From: Ornithodoros turicata
Lineage: Eukaryota > Arthropoda > Arachnida > Ixodida > Argasidae
Direction of reading: 5' to 3'
Assembly (NCBI RefSeq): GCF_037126465.1
Contig: NC_088203.1
Location: forward strand, 98,022,668 to 98,086,667
Length of the DNA stretch: 64,000 bases
Below, one piece after another: positions 30,190-42,984 of the stretch (position 1 is the stretch's first letter; each line of letters starts with the position of its first letter). Made by a program: the position numbers and the translations under genes. The notes under the pieces were generated by a model. It was given only the letters and a program-made list of their open reading frames with translations. It was not told the origin of the DNA and made no database searches.

Positions 30190-33100
30190 TTTGGAGCGCT
30201 GTGCTCCCTGCGCTCTCGACCAGCACGGTTTCGGTTTCGACTAATTTGCAGAGTAAAATTTCACGATGGACATTTCAACGCACGTGCGCTTTTCAGGATT
30301 ACTTAAAAATCGAATGGCTTCCAACGAGGGTTGCCTCCCATTCTTCTATTATACGTGATTAGTCATCGATTGGTTACATGCTGTCTTCGCAAGGATGTCC
30401 GCCTGGTCACATGACTCATCTGCAAAAACGGCATCTATGCTTCTTTAATAGCTGTTATAAAAAATCTATAAAGCGTTAAAGAAACGCCCTGTATAACCAG
30501 TAAGGTGATAATAAGGCGACTGCTTTGTGACCTTCATGCCTCTAACGTAGAAGTGGTGTTATGAGCATGTATACACTCTAAGAGAGCGAAGCGAAAAGAA
30601 AGATTAACTTTGGTCCTTTTGTGGAGTAGCAGCACTGCCATAACCATTAGTCCATTGCGGAGCTCAATGCACGGAACTAAATGGAACTAAAACGACAGGT
30701 TGAGGGCTTCATTTGATGTTTGATGTCCACACAGCACTATGCCCATAAACGCAAATACCTTGACTTTGAATTGAACTGCTATGCCAAGTTATAAAATCTT
30801 GTAACGCGCATCCGGCACAATTGCTCGAGGAAGAGCCACCGCCTTTTTATTCAAGTCTGGAGGCACCAAATTATTTATTTACATTGATTTGTAGACTGCA
30901 TTTATCCAAAACACATATTCACATAGACTACGGCACTCAGACGACCATGTCGCGATTTTCAGTGTCTGTTTGCAGCACTGAGAGGTAAATTTCAGGGTAA
31001 TGGTACTAAAATTTAGAGTAATGGGCTATTTCAGGAAAAAGTTGACGACGCATAGAGACGGTGGCGGGGCATAGCGGGAATTTGTCGAAAAACTGGTTGA
31101 TGTTGTTGAAGAAAAAATACGAGGGAAAGCAGATTGGTTGTTGGCACGTAAAGCAGAAGCTAGCATTCGAAGTAGGGCCAGTAGCGCTGGCCCGAACCCG
31201 AGCCCTACCCAACCAGGTTTTATTCAAGTCTGGGAACGGTAGCCACACGAGAAAACCGGGTCCTGCAGGCCTGGATTGGGAACCCACAGTTCTTTTGCCT
31301 TTGGGCGTGGATCACGCTCCGGTCTATACCCTCAACTCTTTCCTGCACGTTTATTATTCGCAATCCGGTACACAATGGCTACTCTTGAAACAGCATTTTC
31401 ATTAGATTTTGTTTATTTTTCTATTGTACCTTACCCTCATGTGTCAATTCAGCAGAACAAGGACAGTTTTTCACTTTTATTTCCTGACGGCACACGCATA
31501 TCACGACACCTCAGGCGATGGCACAATAAAACAGACAAAATAGCCTCTTCTCGTCTACTGACACGGAACATGCGCACACCTTTGGTTACCTGCTGCCACT
31601 GCCCGTTTTTCCTGGAATTGAAAGCTCCCATGCACAACTGCAATCATGCACAGAAGTTCGAATAATATTTCTTGTCCCCACCGTTGGAAAACCGTACAGT
31701 TAATAGTATGTTCTAGCAGCAACGTAAAAACCGCCGTGTGCACTGTCTATATCCCTGCTTCACACTTGGATGGCAACATATACGGTTTATGTGGTTACTC
31801 AGCGGCGGTAGGCGTAAAAAGTGGCACATTACTATTATTTGGCAGCTCGCTGACATCAATGTCGCAACTGTATTCCTTCATCGTAAGTGGAAATTGCTTC
31901 TTCGCTTACCGTGAAAGCGGTAGATTCGGCGAGCGCAACTCCCATATTTGCTGGCTGCACGTGCACAGAAAAGTGCTTACGATCTTCTTCGAACTTTTGA
32001 TGGCGGAATGAGTGCACTAAGTGGACGATGTTGGTGGGCTTCACGAAATTGACATTAGAAGCAAAATGGCGTTCCATGTCTGTCATGGATACGAAGAGAA
32101 CATGCTCACGCACTACGCCCTAACCTCCTATATAGCATATAGGAGGCTATGGCTGCGCTCACGCAGGCCACTTAACTTTGCAGGTTGGCCGCATGGCGGT
32201 GCCAATCTTTTCTGAAATGGCCCATTGCAATGCAGATGACTAAGAGCTTTTGTCCCTGTGTTCTTTCTCACTTGTTATGTGGGCATATTTAGCCGACGTT
32301 ACAAAACAGACTTCTACACTGAACAAGACAATCGTGATCCAGAAGGATGTGTTTGTGCAAATTTAAATTGTACGGAGTTAAAACTTTGCAAAACTGCTTT
32401 ATGCTCTACGCCTATCTTAGAAGTACAATGCGAGTCACTCCTTTACAGTCCAACAAAGGCGCTTTCCTCTGTGCTTCCTTGCAGAAACTGGGCCCTGAGA
32501 TTCCCGGGTTGTAATGCACGCCAATAAAACGGGGAATTGAATTCAGCTTTTACGGACCCCAAGCAAGTTTTTCAGCAGAATTTCTCTTTTGTGTGGGGTC
32601 ATTTCACTCTGCACTCTTGCACTAGTTAATTACAATAAGCTAGCGGTATCCGCAGAGCCGAGGCGTATAGACTATCTATTTCTTATGCTTTGCCTTCTTC
32701 CTGTCTCATTGAAGGGCCTTCTTCCTGTGCCGTACTTAGGCATGCACCGTGATGGTCTTAATCTAACGTAATTGAATTTGGGCGAACTAGCGAAGTAGCA
32801 AAGATCAAGCTTTCCCGACTTTAGTCTCTTACATTTTACTCTTACTTTACTCTTTCACATATTTTTAATGGGTGACGAACTTTTGTGCAGAACGCCCGTT
32901 ACTCGGGAATTTATTCTTACTTGAGGGACATTTTGTGTTCTCGGATCTAACCATTATGTATGTATTTGCACGAGGATAGGGAGAAGTCTAGGATAACAAA
33001 AACCCTGCGTCAAACCAGAAAAATATTATGTATCACAAGCCGATTAAGATATTTTCAATACAACATTTATTAGTGATAACTAATTGCCTGATGCAGATCT

Positions 33101-33612
33101 GTCTGTTTCGTTGTAAGACACCGTAATGAACAGAAACAAAATCTCATTATCTCTTCCTTCATCTTCCAAACCAGCACTACGTGATTGCTTCCAGTATCCA
33201 TTACTTTAGATTGAATTGTTCTCCCTATGTAGTTTGTTAAAAAAATTACGACAGAAATCGCTGTGCAGATTTTCATTGAAATGCGATAGCATTTATGACC
33301 TTATCGCGTGCGTTCTCTGATGATAGAAAGTAGAGGCCTGTGGAGACTGAAGTGGGGGGGGGGGGGCTGACGGAATTTGCAATCAGTAGCATCTCAATGC
33401 CCCTGACGATGACACAATCTATAACACCTCCCGTACGCGCGGTGGGGAATTTATCGGTACACAGAGTACTGTGGCATAGGAGCTCGAACCATAGCCTCAG
33501 TTCTTCTGTGTGTGTGTGTGTGAGGGGGGGGGGGGGAGATGCGCCTGCCGTATGTAGTCCTCTTCCGCAGGGGCGTTTAGTACCTACCACACGATGCCGA
33601 ACTGACCCTCTG
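30190..33612. other. Gene-poor 3.4 kb; possible terminal exon at 32285-32527
   Basis: No repeat family seen elsewhere in the window was recognised here, which is unusual for this locus. A cysteine-rich frame (DPEGCVCANLNCTELKLCKTALCS) follows a pyrimidine-AG site (CATATTTAG at about 32286) and is followed by AATAAA at 32523. It could be a last exon of an unidentified gene; evidence is weak. (GT)n and G runs occur at 33354-33366 and 33506-33536. Confidence 0.3.
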
Positions 33613-33836
33613 CACTCCTAAAAAAATGGGTGTTCTTTCACCCCTTTTCGTCACCACGTATATCACTCCCCTTTTGAGATACAATTACTCTCAAAAAGTA
33701 GTCCCTGTGAGGAGGAAGGGAGTGAGGAGACCCTTTAACTTCCTACCGTAGAGTAATTGTACACTCCAAAGGGAGTGCAAGGGTGCACTCCCGAAAAAAG
33801 GGAGTTACTGTACACCCCCTCTTTTTAAGAATCTAC
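33613..33836. mobile_element. MITE-like element type M6
   Basis: The ends TGCACTCCTAAAAAAATGGG and CCCCCTCTTTTTAAGAATCT are imperfect inverted repeats. Internal AATTACTCTCAAAAAG is mirrored by GAGTAATTGTACACTC. The TIR resembles the M5 family. Confidence 0.6.
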
Positions 33837-34253
33837 ATAAGACGTCGGGTCCGCATGAAGCGGATCCGAGGTAATACAAACTTTTCGCTTACCTCGTTCA
33901 GGGCGGCAGGTGAAACGGCTTCGCGGGGTACCCGAAGCCGTTGATGCAGGGTAGACAAGGAATACTCCCGGCGTTTAACGTCGTCTTACACGTTGCGCGC
34001 ACCACGGACTCGTCTACACGTTCGTCAGGGAACAACGCCGAGAGCACACACGAAGCGGTGCTTCACAGCGCTGATGTCCTACTTGAACCACAAAGCGGTC
34101 GCACATTCTACACCCCGCGTCAAATAGATCGTTTAGAAAATATTTCTCAAAGTACTTGTCGGCCAAAACGCACGTTCGCGATATCTCGCCGGTGCACAGC
34201 TCCGCAGTCGGAACCCCGTTGGTATCCTGGGATTCTCTACTTGCGTTGTATGC
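33837..34253. other. No gene recognised
   Basis: A short hairpin GGCTTCGCGGGGTACCCGAAGCC sits near 33918-33940. The long frame 33941-34495 spans a retroposon tail and is not credible. Confidence 0.4.
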
Positions 34254-34265
34254 GTATTTGTCGCA

Positions 34266-34317
34266 GGGAAACATCCCACATCATCATCATCCATTCATCT
34301 ATGTTGTTGTTGTTGTT
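34266..34317 (+). mobile_element. 52-bp LINE 3' end with (TTG)n tail
   Basis: GGGAAACATCCCACATCATC, ATCATCCATTCATCTATG and (TTG)n, flanked by the exact 12-bp repeat GTATTTGTCGCA (34254-34265, 34318-34329). This is a clear retrotransposition scar with almost no element sequence. Confidence 0.88.
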
Positions 34318-34502
34318 GTATTTGTCGCAAGTTGCGCGTAGACTGCGCGATGGTCTTCCACGCACCAATCCAATGGGGTCACTTGCTCTGATCATCAACA
34401 AGTCTGAGGTAGACGTAGCTCTGGACTTCTGCGGAACTGTGGCGGCGGCTGCGGATGCTGCGGGAACTGCAACGCTTCATACCTACATGGTTTAACTTCG
34501 CG

Positions 34503-36775
34503 AGGATCTTGAGCGTATAACGCTCCCGTCGAACGCACAGCTGGATGCGGATTTTTCTCTGCCAGAGCTTAAAACTGCCCTTCGTTTGTCCCGACCCAAA
34601 TCGTCCCCTGGTGCAGACGGAATCACCCATTCAGCCCTTCGAAATCTTGGCGCTGAGGGCCTTCGAACCTTGCTGTTTATATGCAACAGCTCATGGAGAT
34701 CTGGCCAGGTACCCGCAAGCTGGAAGGAAGCCATGGTGGTCCCATTGCTGAAGCCTGGCAAGCATCCGTCGCACCTGTCCTCTTTTCGTCCGGTTAGCCT
34801 TACCAGTTGTGTTGTAAGGTGATAGAGCGGATGGTCTTACACAGGCTGGAAAGGAATCACGTTTTTCCTGATGAGATGGCGGGCTTCCGTCGGCACGTAG
34901 CCCAGTTGACTCCCTTATGGACCTTGTGACTGTTTTCCTTGATGTCAAACGTGACTGTGATACAGCAGTCATACTTATGTATTGCACCCCCTCCTCCGGG
35001 CTAGAGTGTCACGCAGGTTTTTTGTCTGGGTGGCTGACTTCTTGTCCCTGTGTCTTGTCTTGTCTGACTTCGCGCCCATATCAGGTACCTGGAAGCGAAA
35101 GTTCAACGCTGGACCAATGTCATTTCTCACTTCGCTGGCGCTGCATGGGGGATTGATCAGGAAGCGCTCCTATCGGTTCATGGGGCATTGGCTCAGGGAA
35201 CCATTCTCTATAGCCTCCCGGTCTTACACGGCATCTCAAGGACTTCTGAACAGAGTCTTCGGTGTATGTTGTCCAGAAGCTTGAGGATCTGCCTCGGTGT
35301 ACCCCGCGCCGCTGAAACGCGCATGGTGATGGTAGAGGCTCGCGAGCTACCAGTAGAGGTCTTACGTCTCAGAGAAACTGTGCGCCATTATCTACGCCTC
35401 GTCGCGGAACATCGTCGTCACCACTTGGTTTCGAAGCTCAAACGGCGGAGGTAGAGCAACATTTCTCGCTGCATCGCTGCTGTAAAGCCATTGGTAGTGG
35501 CTTTTGTTGGAAGATCAGTCGTCCCCAGGTCCCCTCCGTGGGCCTTTTCGATACTCTCGATCTGTACTACCATTCCTGGGCTCAAGAGGAAGAGGAATCA
35601 CGTTGCAGCACCCGCTACAACAACTTGCGCTATACATAATGCAGTGCCGTTACCCTTCACACGCTGCAGTATTCACAGATGGGTCGACAAACTTACACTG
35701 CTATACTGCTGCCTTTACAATTCCGACTATGTCGTCTTGCCACGTCTACCGTCTCTCTCTCTACCGTCATACCGTCTCTCGCACCGCACCTCATCCACGT
35801 CTGCAGAGTTGCATGCCATTTTGTTCTTCCTCAAGCACATTCCATCCGCCGCTATCAGCAGCTGGGTGATATACTGCGACTCCAAGGCAGCTCTCCAGTG
35901 TATAGCGAACATGGGTATCCGTGGATCACTTGCGCCTGTGGTGGTGGACATACTGGAGGAACTAAGCCGTCTTGAGATCAGCGGACACTCTATTTACTTC
36001 CAATGGGTTCCTGCACACTGCGGAATCAGCGGCAATGAAGAGGCTGACGAGGCTGCAGCAGCTGCGTATCATTGCCGATCAAGCGTGCGGATTACCCTCC
36101 TCAAAGGCGACAGGCGAACCTTCCTAAATGATGTGGTGAGGCCCCTCGCACATGAGCAATGGTCTCAGGACGTTCCGTCAAGAGTTCTGATGCGTGAAGT
36201 AAGCCCTGACTTTGGTTTCAGCATGCCTTTTCGTGTGCCGCGCCATTTTGCGTCGCTGATGCACAGGCTTCGTCTTGGGGTTGCATTCACCCCCCCCCCC
36301 CCCCATTTCAAGCATCTGATTGGCCGCTCTGACTCTATGTTCCGCTCTCTGTTTTGGCAGATACCAAGCATGTGCTCCTCGACCGCCATTTCGCAAAGAG
36401 CAACTCTACAGTGCCGCCTGCAGTGGATCACGGCCGCACCATTCACATTGGCAACCATTCTCGGCCCTTGGTCTAACCAGATCGACCATCGCCATGCTCT
36501 TGAATTTTTCAAGATTTTTCTCCGGGACACTATTCTCCGCTCTACCCTATGATCTGCATGCGTACCTGTGTGCTGTGTGTGTGTTTTTGTGTGCTGTGGT
36601 TTTGCCTACGGTTCTGATGTTTTACTGATTCCACTGACGATCGATCCTATTTAGCATCGTTCATCACCTCATCATCAGGACATATCTCATCCTTCCCCAT
36701 TATGCCTTGGGGAAGTGGGCCGCACCTTGGCGAATTTCCCCATTCATTATCATTAATTTATTTGTTGTTGTTGTT
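34503..36775 (+). pseudogene. Second I-group LINE: decayed ORF2, RT and RNase H, (TTG)n tail
   Basis: The RT begins LDADFSLPELKTALRLSRPKSSPGADGITHSALRNLG and continues WKEAMVVPLLKPG and SFRPVSLTSC; frameshifts follow. The palm core with YADD is deleted between VFLDVK (about 34935) and RYLEAK (about 35080). SLPVLHGIS and LRICLGVP mark the post-RT part. RNase H retains FTDGS (35670), AELHAI (35806), YCDSKAAL (35873) and WVPAHCGISGNEEAD (36004), so that domain is open although RT is lost. A C run (36291-36304) sits inside the coding region. The 3' UTR ends AATTTCCCCATTCATTATC and then (TTG)n. Confidence 0.9.
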
Positions 36776-36792
36776 GTATTTGCCGCTCCTCG

Positions 36793-37034
36793 TACACTGT
36801 TAAAACAGAACTTCACCGCATAGCACGCTCCTAGCCAACCATCATTCCGAATGATATCATTCTGTGCATTGATTTGTTCAAAACAGGCAGGAGGCGCCTA
36901 TCTGGGACAGATTATCTTGTCCCAGATAGGCGCCTCCCCCCTGTTTTGAACAAATCAGGACAGAGAATGATATCATTCGGAATGATGGTTGGCTAGGAGC
37001 GTGCTATGCGGTGAAGTTCTGTTTTAACAGTGTA
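36793..37034. mobile_element. Foldback MITE type M2 copy 2
   Basis: CACTGTTAAAACAGAACTTC ends, TA flanks and an almost perfect palindrome around GGCGCCTATCTGGGACA. It lies just after the LINE tail. Confidence 0.92.
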
Positions 37035-37437
37035 GGTTTCACGAGACATCGTCACTTCGCGCTTGGAATTGATAAGTTCCTCCTCCGACAAGTGCTTTCG
37101 CGGCAGTGCTGCTATCCCACTGTTACATCTGAATGCTCGTACTCTCTTCCTATCTCACGTTTTGTAGACACGCTTGAACACGTGATCTCCAAGCAGCAGC
37201 CAGTGGGTGCAGGGCTTACAATGCGACATACGCTGCCTCAAGAAAACTCGCGGGGATCGCTCATAGATGCTATCGCATTTAATGCGCTTGTTGATGTTGG
37301 TGAAGAATACACTTGTCTATGGCAAGTAGTTAATGTCATGTACGAAAAAGTGTGCTCTCAAACATTGGACATTATCTAATACATGTGTACTATCAGCATA
37401 TTCTGATTAATGATGAATTTGCCAGAAAATGCCGGTG
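37035..37437. other. No gene recognised
   Basis: The open frame 37011-37379 starts inside the MITE and has no motif. Confidence 0.4.
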
Positions 37438-37689
37438 TACACTCTAAAAACAGAGCTTCACCGCATAGCACGCTGTGCGCCAACCATTGTCAAGAATGAC
37501 AGCGTTATCGCTTCTGATTCGAGGAGAGAGAGGGGAGTACGACTTTTTGTGGCAATTTGGATATTTGGTAATTGCCACAAAAAGGCGTAAGCCTCCCTCT
37601 CTCCTCGAATGAAAAGCGATAACCGTATAGTTCGCGGCAGTGAATGGCGCACTACGTGCTGTTCGGTGAAGTTCTGTTTTTAGAGTGTA
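37438..37689. mobile_element. Foldback MITE type M1 copy 3, uninterrupted
   Basis: 252 bp between TA duplicates, CACTCTAAAAACAGAGCTTC to the complementary right end, with a central ATATTTGGTAATTGCCACAA loop. It is the reference for the interrupted M1 copies. Confidence 0.92.
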
Positions 37690-37855
37690 GCAGACGATGA
37701 TTGATAAAGACAGTTCATAAATCAGCCTGATACCTGATAAAGGTGCCTGAAGCAAGCGACTAGCGTATCGTGCCGAGGAGAAAGGGAAGAAAATGACGGA
37801 TTGGGTTAAGCCAGGAAAAGTTGGGAAGTCCATCACATGAACGTTAACAGCCTGC

Positions 37856-38109
37856 TACACTCTTAGAAATGAATTTCACTGCATAGCACGCTACAAGCCA
37901 ACCACCATCTCGAATGATATCGTTATCTGCCTCGATTTGTTGAAAACGGGAGGTGTACGCCTTTTTTTGTGACAATTATGAACAGCATAAGTGCCACAGA
38001 AAAGGCGTACGCCTCCCGTTTTCAACAAATCAGGGCAGATAATGATATCATTCGAGGTGATGGTTGGCTAGTTGCGTGCTATGCGGTGAAACTCATTTTT
38101 GGGAGTGTA
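37856..38109. mobile_element. Foldback MITE type M3 copy 4
   Basis: A complete palindrome with TA flanks; the right terminus reads TTTGGGAGTGTA instead of TTTAAGAGTGTA. Confidence 0.9.
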
Positions 38110-40416
38110 GAGGGATATGACGTCGGAGTTACTTTCACGCAAATATTGTCACACAAATGCGTCGCCTACTCTAAGGCTGTGGTTGGCAATGATTTTCTTT
38201 GAATAAGAACCTACGTGTGCTTGCGTAACAATGACGTTCATGCCACTTCTTCCGTCCTTTGCCTCGCATTGTAAAAATAGAAGACGGGGTTTGATCCAAC
38301 GCAGTCTTTGCAGACTGATTGCCATTTGTCTGAAGTTCTATTGAATTTTTTGTAAGCGCTATGGTCATGTAGAAAGAAAATTAAAAATCAAGCAAAATCT
38401 TGCCCCGTGCATCTTCAATTGCCTATCCCACACAAGCACCGCCATTTTTTCTTGTGTCTGCTCCATATTCACATCACTTCACACAGGCCGCGCGGCCTAC
38501 AACGGTGTGACATGCCCACTCAGACGTGCACCAATCCTCTTGTTGTATATTGGTGCAACATGTGTGTGGTGAAATGAAAACGAAGCGCACACGGGAGAAA
38601 ATGGCGGATTTAGAGTTAGATGGGCCCTAGAGAGTGCATAGCGTGAAATTTTCACTTCAAGAACTGAAAACTGACACGTGAAACGTGAAAACTTCAACAA
38701 CTTTATTTTAATAATGATGATCAGGAAGTTACCCTACCTCATTGCTGGCGGTAATGTGGTGCAGTATAGAGTCAAGCTTGGTGACCTACACAGAGAAAGA
38801 GTCAGTGTCGTAAGCCCAGCGAGGACATGAATCTAGCTTTATTGAATACGGGTAGATCTGGTTCAGCGCAGGACTTTTTGTTCGATTCCGGATATTCAGT
38901 AGCCAGATGTTCAGAGCAAAATCATGTGTCCTGTAAAGCGTGCTTTGCCTGCTCAACTCGAAAGGGATGCGTGAAAGTTGCCGTGAAAGCAATACCACAG
39001 CTTATACGGCATTTTATTTTAATGACACGTAACAACGACTCTTTCTCTTAACGATGATTATTCGGCAGTTCCGTTGCAACGGGAGATATATTCTACTCCC
39101 TTTGCTTCCTGCAAAGGGACTCTGCACTGGTGTGTGTGATGTGATGCGATAGAGGAAGAAAAAAAAGGTGGACGTAGGTTACGACGAAGTCAGACTGGCT
39201 ATCCCAAACCTCTTATCTAGAGTTAGTAAAAAAAAAAGGCAAAACCCTGTAGTTTGCCATCCCCCCCAAACACCCCGAACCCATGGGAACACTTGCCACA
39301 CACGAGAGACCAGAAAGTGTCGCTGGTCTATCTGGCACAAGAAAAATTCTTATGTCATGTCCAGCGAATTAGATTCACATCGCATGTCATTCATTCGCTC
39401 CCCCCTCCTCCACGAGATCGTGTGATGACATTACACGGAAATGGCATTGGCTTCTCAAATGAGTTCAGGGAACTCATTTGCTTTTGCTCTGACGCAGAAC
39501 TGTACATGCTCTCTCGATGACGGAGGGCCGTCCATGTCAAAGAGTAATGAGGAGAAAAAATGCAAACTAAAAGTTATGGACCGAGATGTGTTTTACGAGT
39601 TCATTTATTTTGATACGAAGCAAACTGGTGACTTTACAGTTTTCGTACCACTATCGTTCTCAGTCAAACCGGTGTTTCAGATTGCCCATGTTCACTTCTT
39701 GAGTGTGCCTTCAGACTGCATGTCATCACAGCCGTTTATCGCTGAAACTTTCAATTATCATGCTATTTTTGAAGCTCTTTCTGAACTGAAACTAAAAACT
39801 CAGTAAGAAATGAGCACCATGTACCCGTATATAATGCAGGTCTAATGTTACAAATCGTCATATCCATCATTTGCGAACGAATTTGCTTTCGGCGTATAGT
39901 TCTTAGCAGCATGAAAGAATCACATTCAGTAGGAAGATCATTCGCTGGAAATTACTTCCGGCTTCTCAGGTGACAGGGTTATTGGGTTACGCGAGGAATC
40001 CTTGTTTCCTATCGACTCCGTGGAATGCATAATCGATGTTGACTCCGCTTGACGCGGGAGCCACGTGCAATCTCGGCTTCCACGCCAAAAAGGAATTCGT
40101 AACAAGGATGCAAGATAACGATGTTACCTATTTGCATAAAAATAGCATTAGCGTAACCCTTTCTTGCTACGAGAACGAAACAGGACTGAAAACAGGTCTT
40201 TTGTGTTTCGGGTAAAACTTTCTCAGTGAGTTGTTTTGGAGTTGCGAGGCTTTCCTGAAAGCTTCCTTCCAGTGATTCCGAGAGGGATCGGAATCGATTT
40301 CAAGGGTTTCGTCGGGAAAAACAAAATGCGAGGTAAGTTGAGCAACTGACACGACTGTTAATGTGAAGCCTTCTTTTGATGACTTGTGTACTCCACTCCT
40401 AGAGTGGAAAACCTCC
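38110..40416. other. Gene-poor region with one unidentified ORF
   Basis: No transposon signature except small AT-rich repeats near 38700 and 39005. The ORF at 39441-39806 is listed separately. Confidence 0.4.
39441..39806 (+). CDS. Unidentified 121-codon ORF, possible exon
   Basis: I do not recognise the protein. The segment MSKSNEEKKCKLKVMDRDVF to KLKTQ has a balanced composition with alternating hydrophobic stretches (FTVFVPLSFSVKPVFQIAHVHFL), looks less random than neighbouring frames and ends at a normal stop. No signal peptide, splice context or homologous motif is clear. It may be spurious. Confidence 0.2.
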   Translation: MALASQMSSGNSFAFALTQNCTCSLDDGGPSMSKSNEEKKCKLKVMDRDVFYEFIYFDTKQTGDFTVFVPLSFSVKPVFQIAHVHFLSVPSDCMSSQPFIAETFNYHAIFEALSELKLKTQ

Positions 40417-40456
40417 CCACTTCATCATCACAATATATATGTTGTTGTTGTTGTTG
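40417..40456 (+). mobile_element. LINE 3' end with (TTG)n tail
   Basis: CCACTTCATCATCACAATATATATG followed by (TTG)n shares the pyrimidine-CATCATC-TATG-(TTG)n layout of 34266-34317. I did not find a convincing target duplication. Confidence 0.55.
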
Positions 40457-40661
40457 TGTACTATTAACTGTGAAAGTAAATAGAACTGGGAGCACATTCA
40501 TACGGACTGCGTATATTTCCTCCGTCGTAAATCCCAAAAATAGAACTTTCACCGCACAACCACACATGTTCACACATATAATCCACTGTGCGGTAATTCA
40601 CCACGTGAACCGGTGATTTTGGTCTTTGGCCGATAGTTATCGCGAAAGTGGAGGTGAAAGG

Positions 40662-40830
40662 TGGGGGGGGGGGGGGGGAATATGTTTATTGGAGGGGTTC
40701 TCTTTTATATCTATGTATATATATTTTTTTTTCACCTTTGAGGGGGTGGATATGTTTATTACGAAAAAAAGGCAGGCAAAAAGGAAAGGTCAGCCAGACA
40801 GAAGTCGACTTGCTATTCCTTGTAAAAAAA
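40662..40830 (-). mobile_element. Two adjacent poly(C)-tailed LINE ends, antisense
   Basis: The first starts with a G run (40663-40679) and AATATGTTTATT. The second has GGATATGTTTATTACG, GGAAAGGTCAGCCAGAC and TCGACTTGCTATTCC. The second retains the longer signature seen in element B. Target duplications are unclear. Confidence 0.72.
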
Positions 40831-41410
40831 GAAAAAAGAACAAAAAAGAAAAAGACGCAAGCGGCACATGGGCAGCAGGGGGGGGGGGGGGCATGAGTGC
40901 ACGATCGCTCAGAGGCAGTCTAGGCGAAGACGAACATTCAGGCGAAGACGATGGAGAGCTGACTCTTCCTTTCGAGACAGCCGTGGCGACACAGTGAAGG
41001 TCATCTTCGGGTCAATGCGGTGGAGGAAGGTGTTGGCTGCGACAGTGTTTTCCACGAAAGGGCGGGTGTCGAAGGAAATGCGCCGGCGGATGTGTATGTG
41101 TGTTGAGGGGGGTATGTTTATGGGAGTAGCCGAATTTGTCGGGTGACGAATTCAACCTCTCCCTAGTATTTTCTTCATCAACATCAACATCACATATGTT
41201 TGCTATACCGCTATGGTACTCAATAGACTTCGATCTTGACTACCTCGTTGACCACAGGCGGCGCCTTCACAAGGGCGGACAAGGCGCTTCACAAAAGCGG
41301 GCGGTTCCTCTCAAAAAGAAAGATTCATGCTTAATCAATCTGCGTTGTCTTTCAGACTTGCTTCGAATCATCCGCATTCTTGGCACCACGAAATGTCTGC
41401 GGAGAAGAGG

Positions 41411-41469
41411 GGGGGGGATATGTTTAATGCAAAGTAAGAAAAAAGGGAAGGGAAAGGTTAGCCACGGTG
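41411..41469 (-). mobile_element. 59-bp poly(C)-tailed retroposon
   Basis: The minus strand is CCACCGTGGCTAACCTTTCC, T-rich, GCATTAAACATATC and a C run, closest to the element A terminus. The exact 10-bp repeat GGAGAAGAGG flanks it (41401-41410, 41470-41479). Confidence 0.88.
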
Positions 41470-41479
41470 GGAGAAGAGG

Positions 41480-42130
41480 AATTCAATTTAAAGTAGGCAT
41501 TTGGCCTGAAATGGATGAATGGCCATCAGACGAACTCGGGTTCGAATCAGTAACGGCGCACTTCTCCTCTTGCTGTCTCTCTCTCTCTCCTTTTTTTTAA
41601 TCTAAAGAACGTCCTTTTCAAATAGAGTTGCTCGGAACTTTCACAAAAGAGATCGTTAGATCGTTCGAGAGAAAAAGGAAATGGGCGCTACCTCATCTTT
41701 CCTTTGCTCGCGTTTTAACGAGCAGTTCAAGTCATATCCATAATCTCGGAAGACTGCGATAGTGAAGGAAATGCGTTAGGTGTCTGTGGAACACTTGCGG
41801 CAGCATGTTCGCGCAAAATCAGCATGGCTGACTGCTGCACGCAGATGATGCTTGAAGGGTTTTGCATGAAGGGTCTCATACAACAGTAATGTTGTTTTAC
41901 GGAGAGACATCCGAAACGATGATTATTGGGTACCGCGGAGCTTGACTATCAACAACAGCAAATAAATGATAATGAACGGGGACGAAGTGAGGCAATGTAG
42001 CTCAAGGGCAAATCTTGTGCTAGTCAGTGACAGGTGACACCCGTCGTATAAAAAAGCCGGAAAGAGAGGATATCAGCAGTCAGCCTAGTGGACCCCAGTA
42101 GTGCACCGCTGTTAGGTGCCTTCCTATACC
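41480..42130. other. No gene; antisense TTG-type LINE end near 41952-41985
   Basis: CAACAACAGCAAATAAATGA and TAATGAACGGGGA, read on the minus strand, match the terminus of the LINE ending at 36775. Confidence 0.5.
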
Positions 42131-42355
42131 GTGTGAGCGCCGCGAAGCAGCTGTGGCTATCAACGGCGTAGAGGCGTGGACAGACGAGAGACAACTGCAG
42201 GAGGGAGTAGGGGGACGGGGGTTATATATATGCGGATTTAAGGGGAACTATGCCAACATTCGTCTGGAAAGTCTGTCGGAGAAACCCATGGGAAACCTGA
42301 GACAGCACAGCCGGCGGTAGGATTCGAACCCACCACCTCCCAGCTACGTGATCCC
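42131..42355 (-). mobile_element. SINE-like repeat S2 copy 2
   Basis: The minus strand contains GGGAGGTGGTGGGTTCGAAT, CCTACCGCCGGCTGTGCTG and GTCCACGCCTCTACGCCG. The B box is intact. Confidence 0.78.
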
Positions 42356-42984
42356 AAGTGTGTAATCGCTATGCTGTGTTGGGTAATTTTGTTTTGTTTC
42401 GTTTCTACAGCGGTGTGTACGTTTTGAATATTTTACGCCTTGAGCTAGCTTCACGGTTCTCGCCGTAACCAAGATGGCCGACGTAGTCGCTGGTGCATTT
42501 CTGCTTAAGCAATATTGGTGTCTGTGTATGCATGACATATCATTTTTAAGTGACTTGTTTGTAGCTTGAGCTAGCAGTACCGTTTCCACCATCTTTCTCT
42601 TTGTTTTTCCCTCGTCAAATTTGTGCCTCCACGGAGGGCAGCATACGGAAGCTCTTCGCGTAATCCGATACTAAGCGGATAACAATTGTTTAATCGCCTT
42701 TACCACTGTCCTAATTGGAATTTTCATGCACCGTTGATCCACTGCAGCTTGGCTGCTAACAATGGTCGTGATGAGAACTGCCGGGAGTTTCGACGAAATC
42801 CCCAAAGCTAGAGACGGTTAGGAACGTAACGCCCTGAAATGCTTGCAGTAGTTTTTTTTTTTTTTTTTGTATCACGATTTACGTACAAAAAGTTTCGTAG
42901 CTTTTGACTCACCTGTATAAGTGCAGCCTCACTTCTTAGGCTCTTTTTTTTATGTGCTGAGGTTTGCCGCCGGAATGGATCTCA
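42356..42984. other. No gene recognised
   Basis: A T run at 42851-42869; nothing else. Confidence 0.4.

Noticed and set aside
33354..33536. G runs as antisense poly(C) tails
   Set aside because: They follow or precede GT microsatellite/unique DNA and lack the TTTATT signature.
33941..34495. 184-codon ORF
   Set aside because: Runs through a TSD-flanked (TTG)n retroposon (poly-L/V stretch); no motif.
36291..36304. C run inside the second LINE as a retroposon insertion
   Set aside because: No LINE terminus beside it; probably local expansion within the pseudogene.
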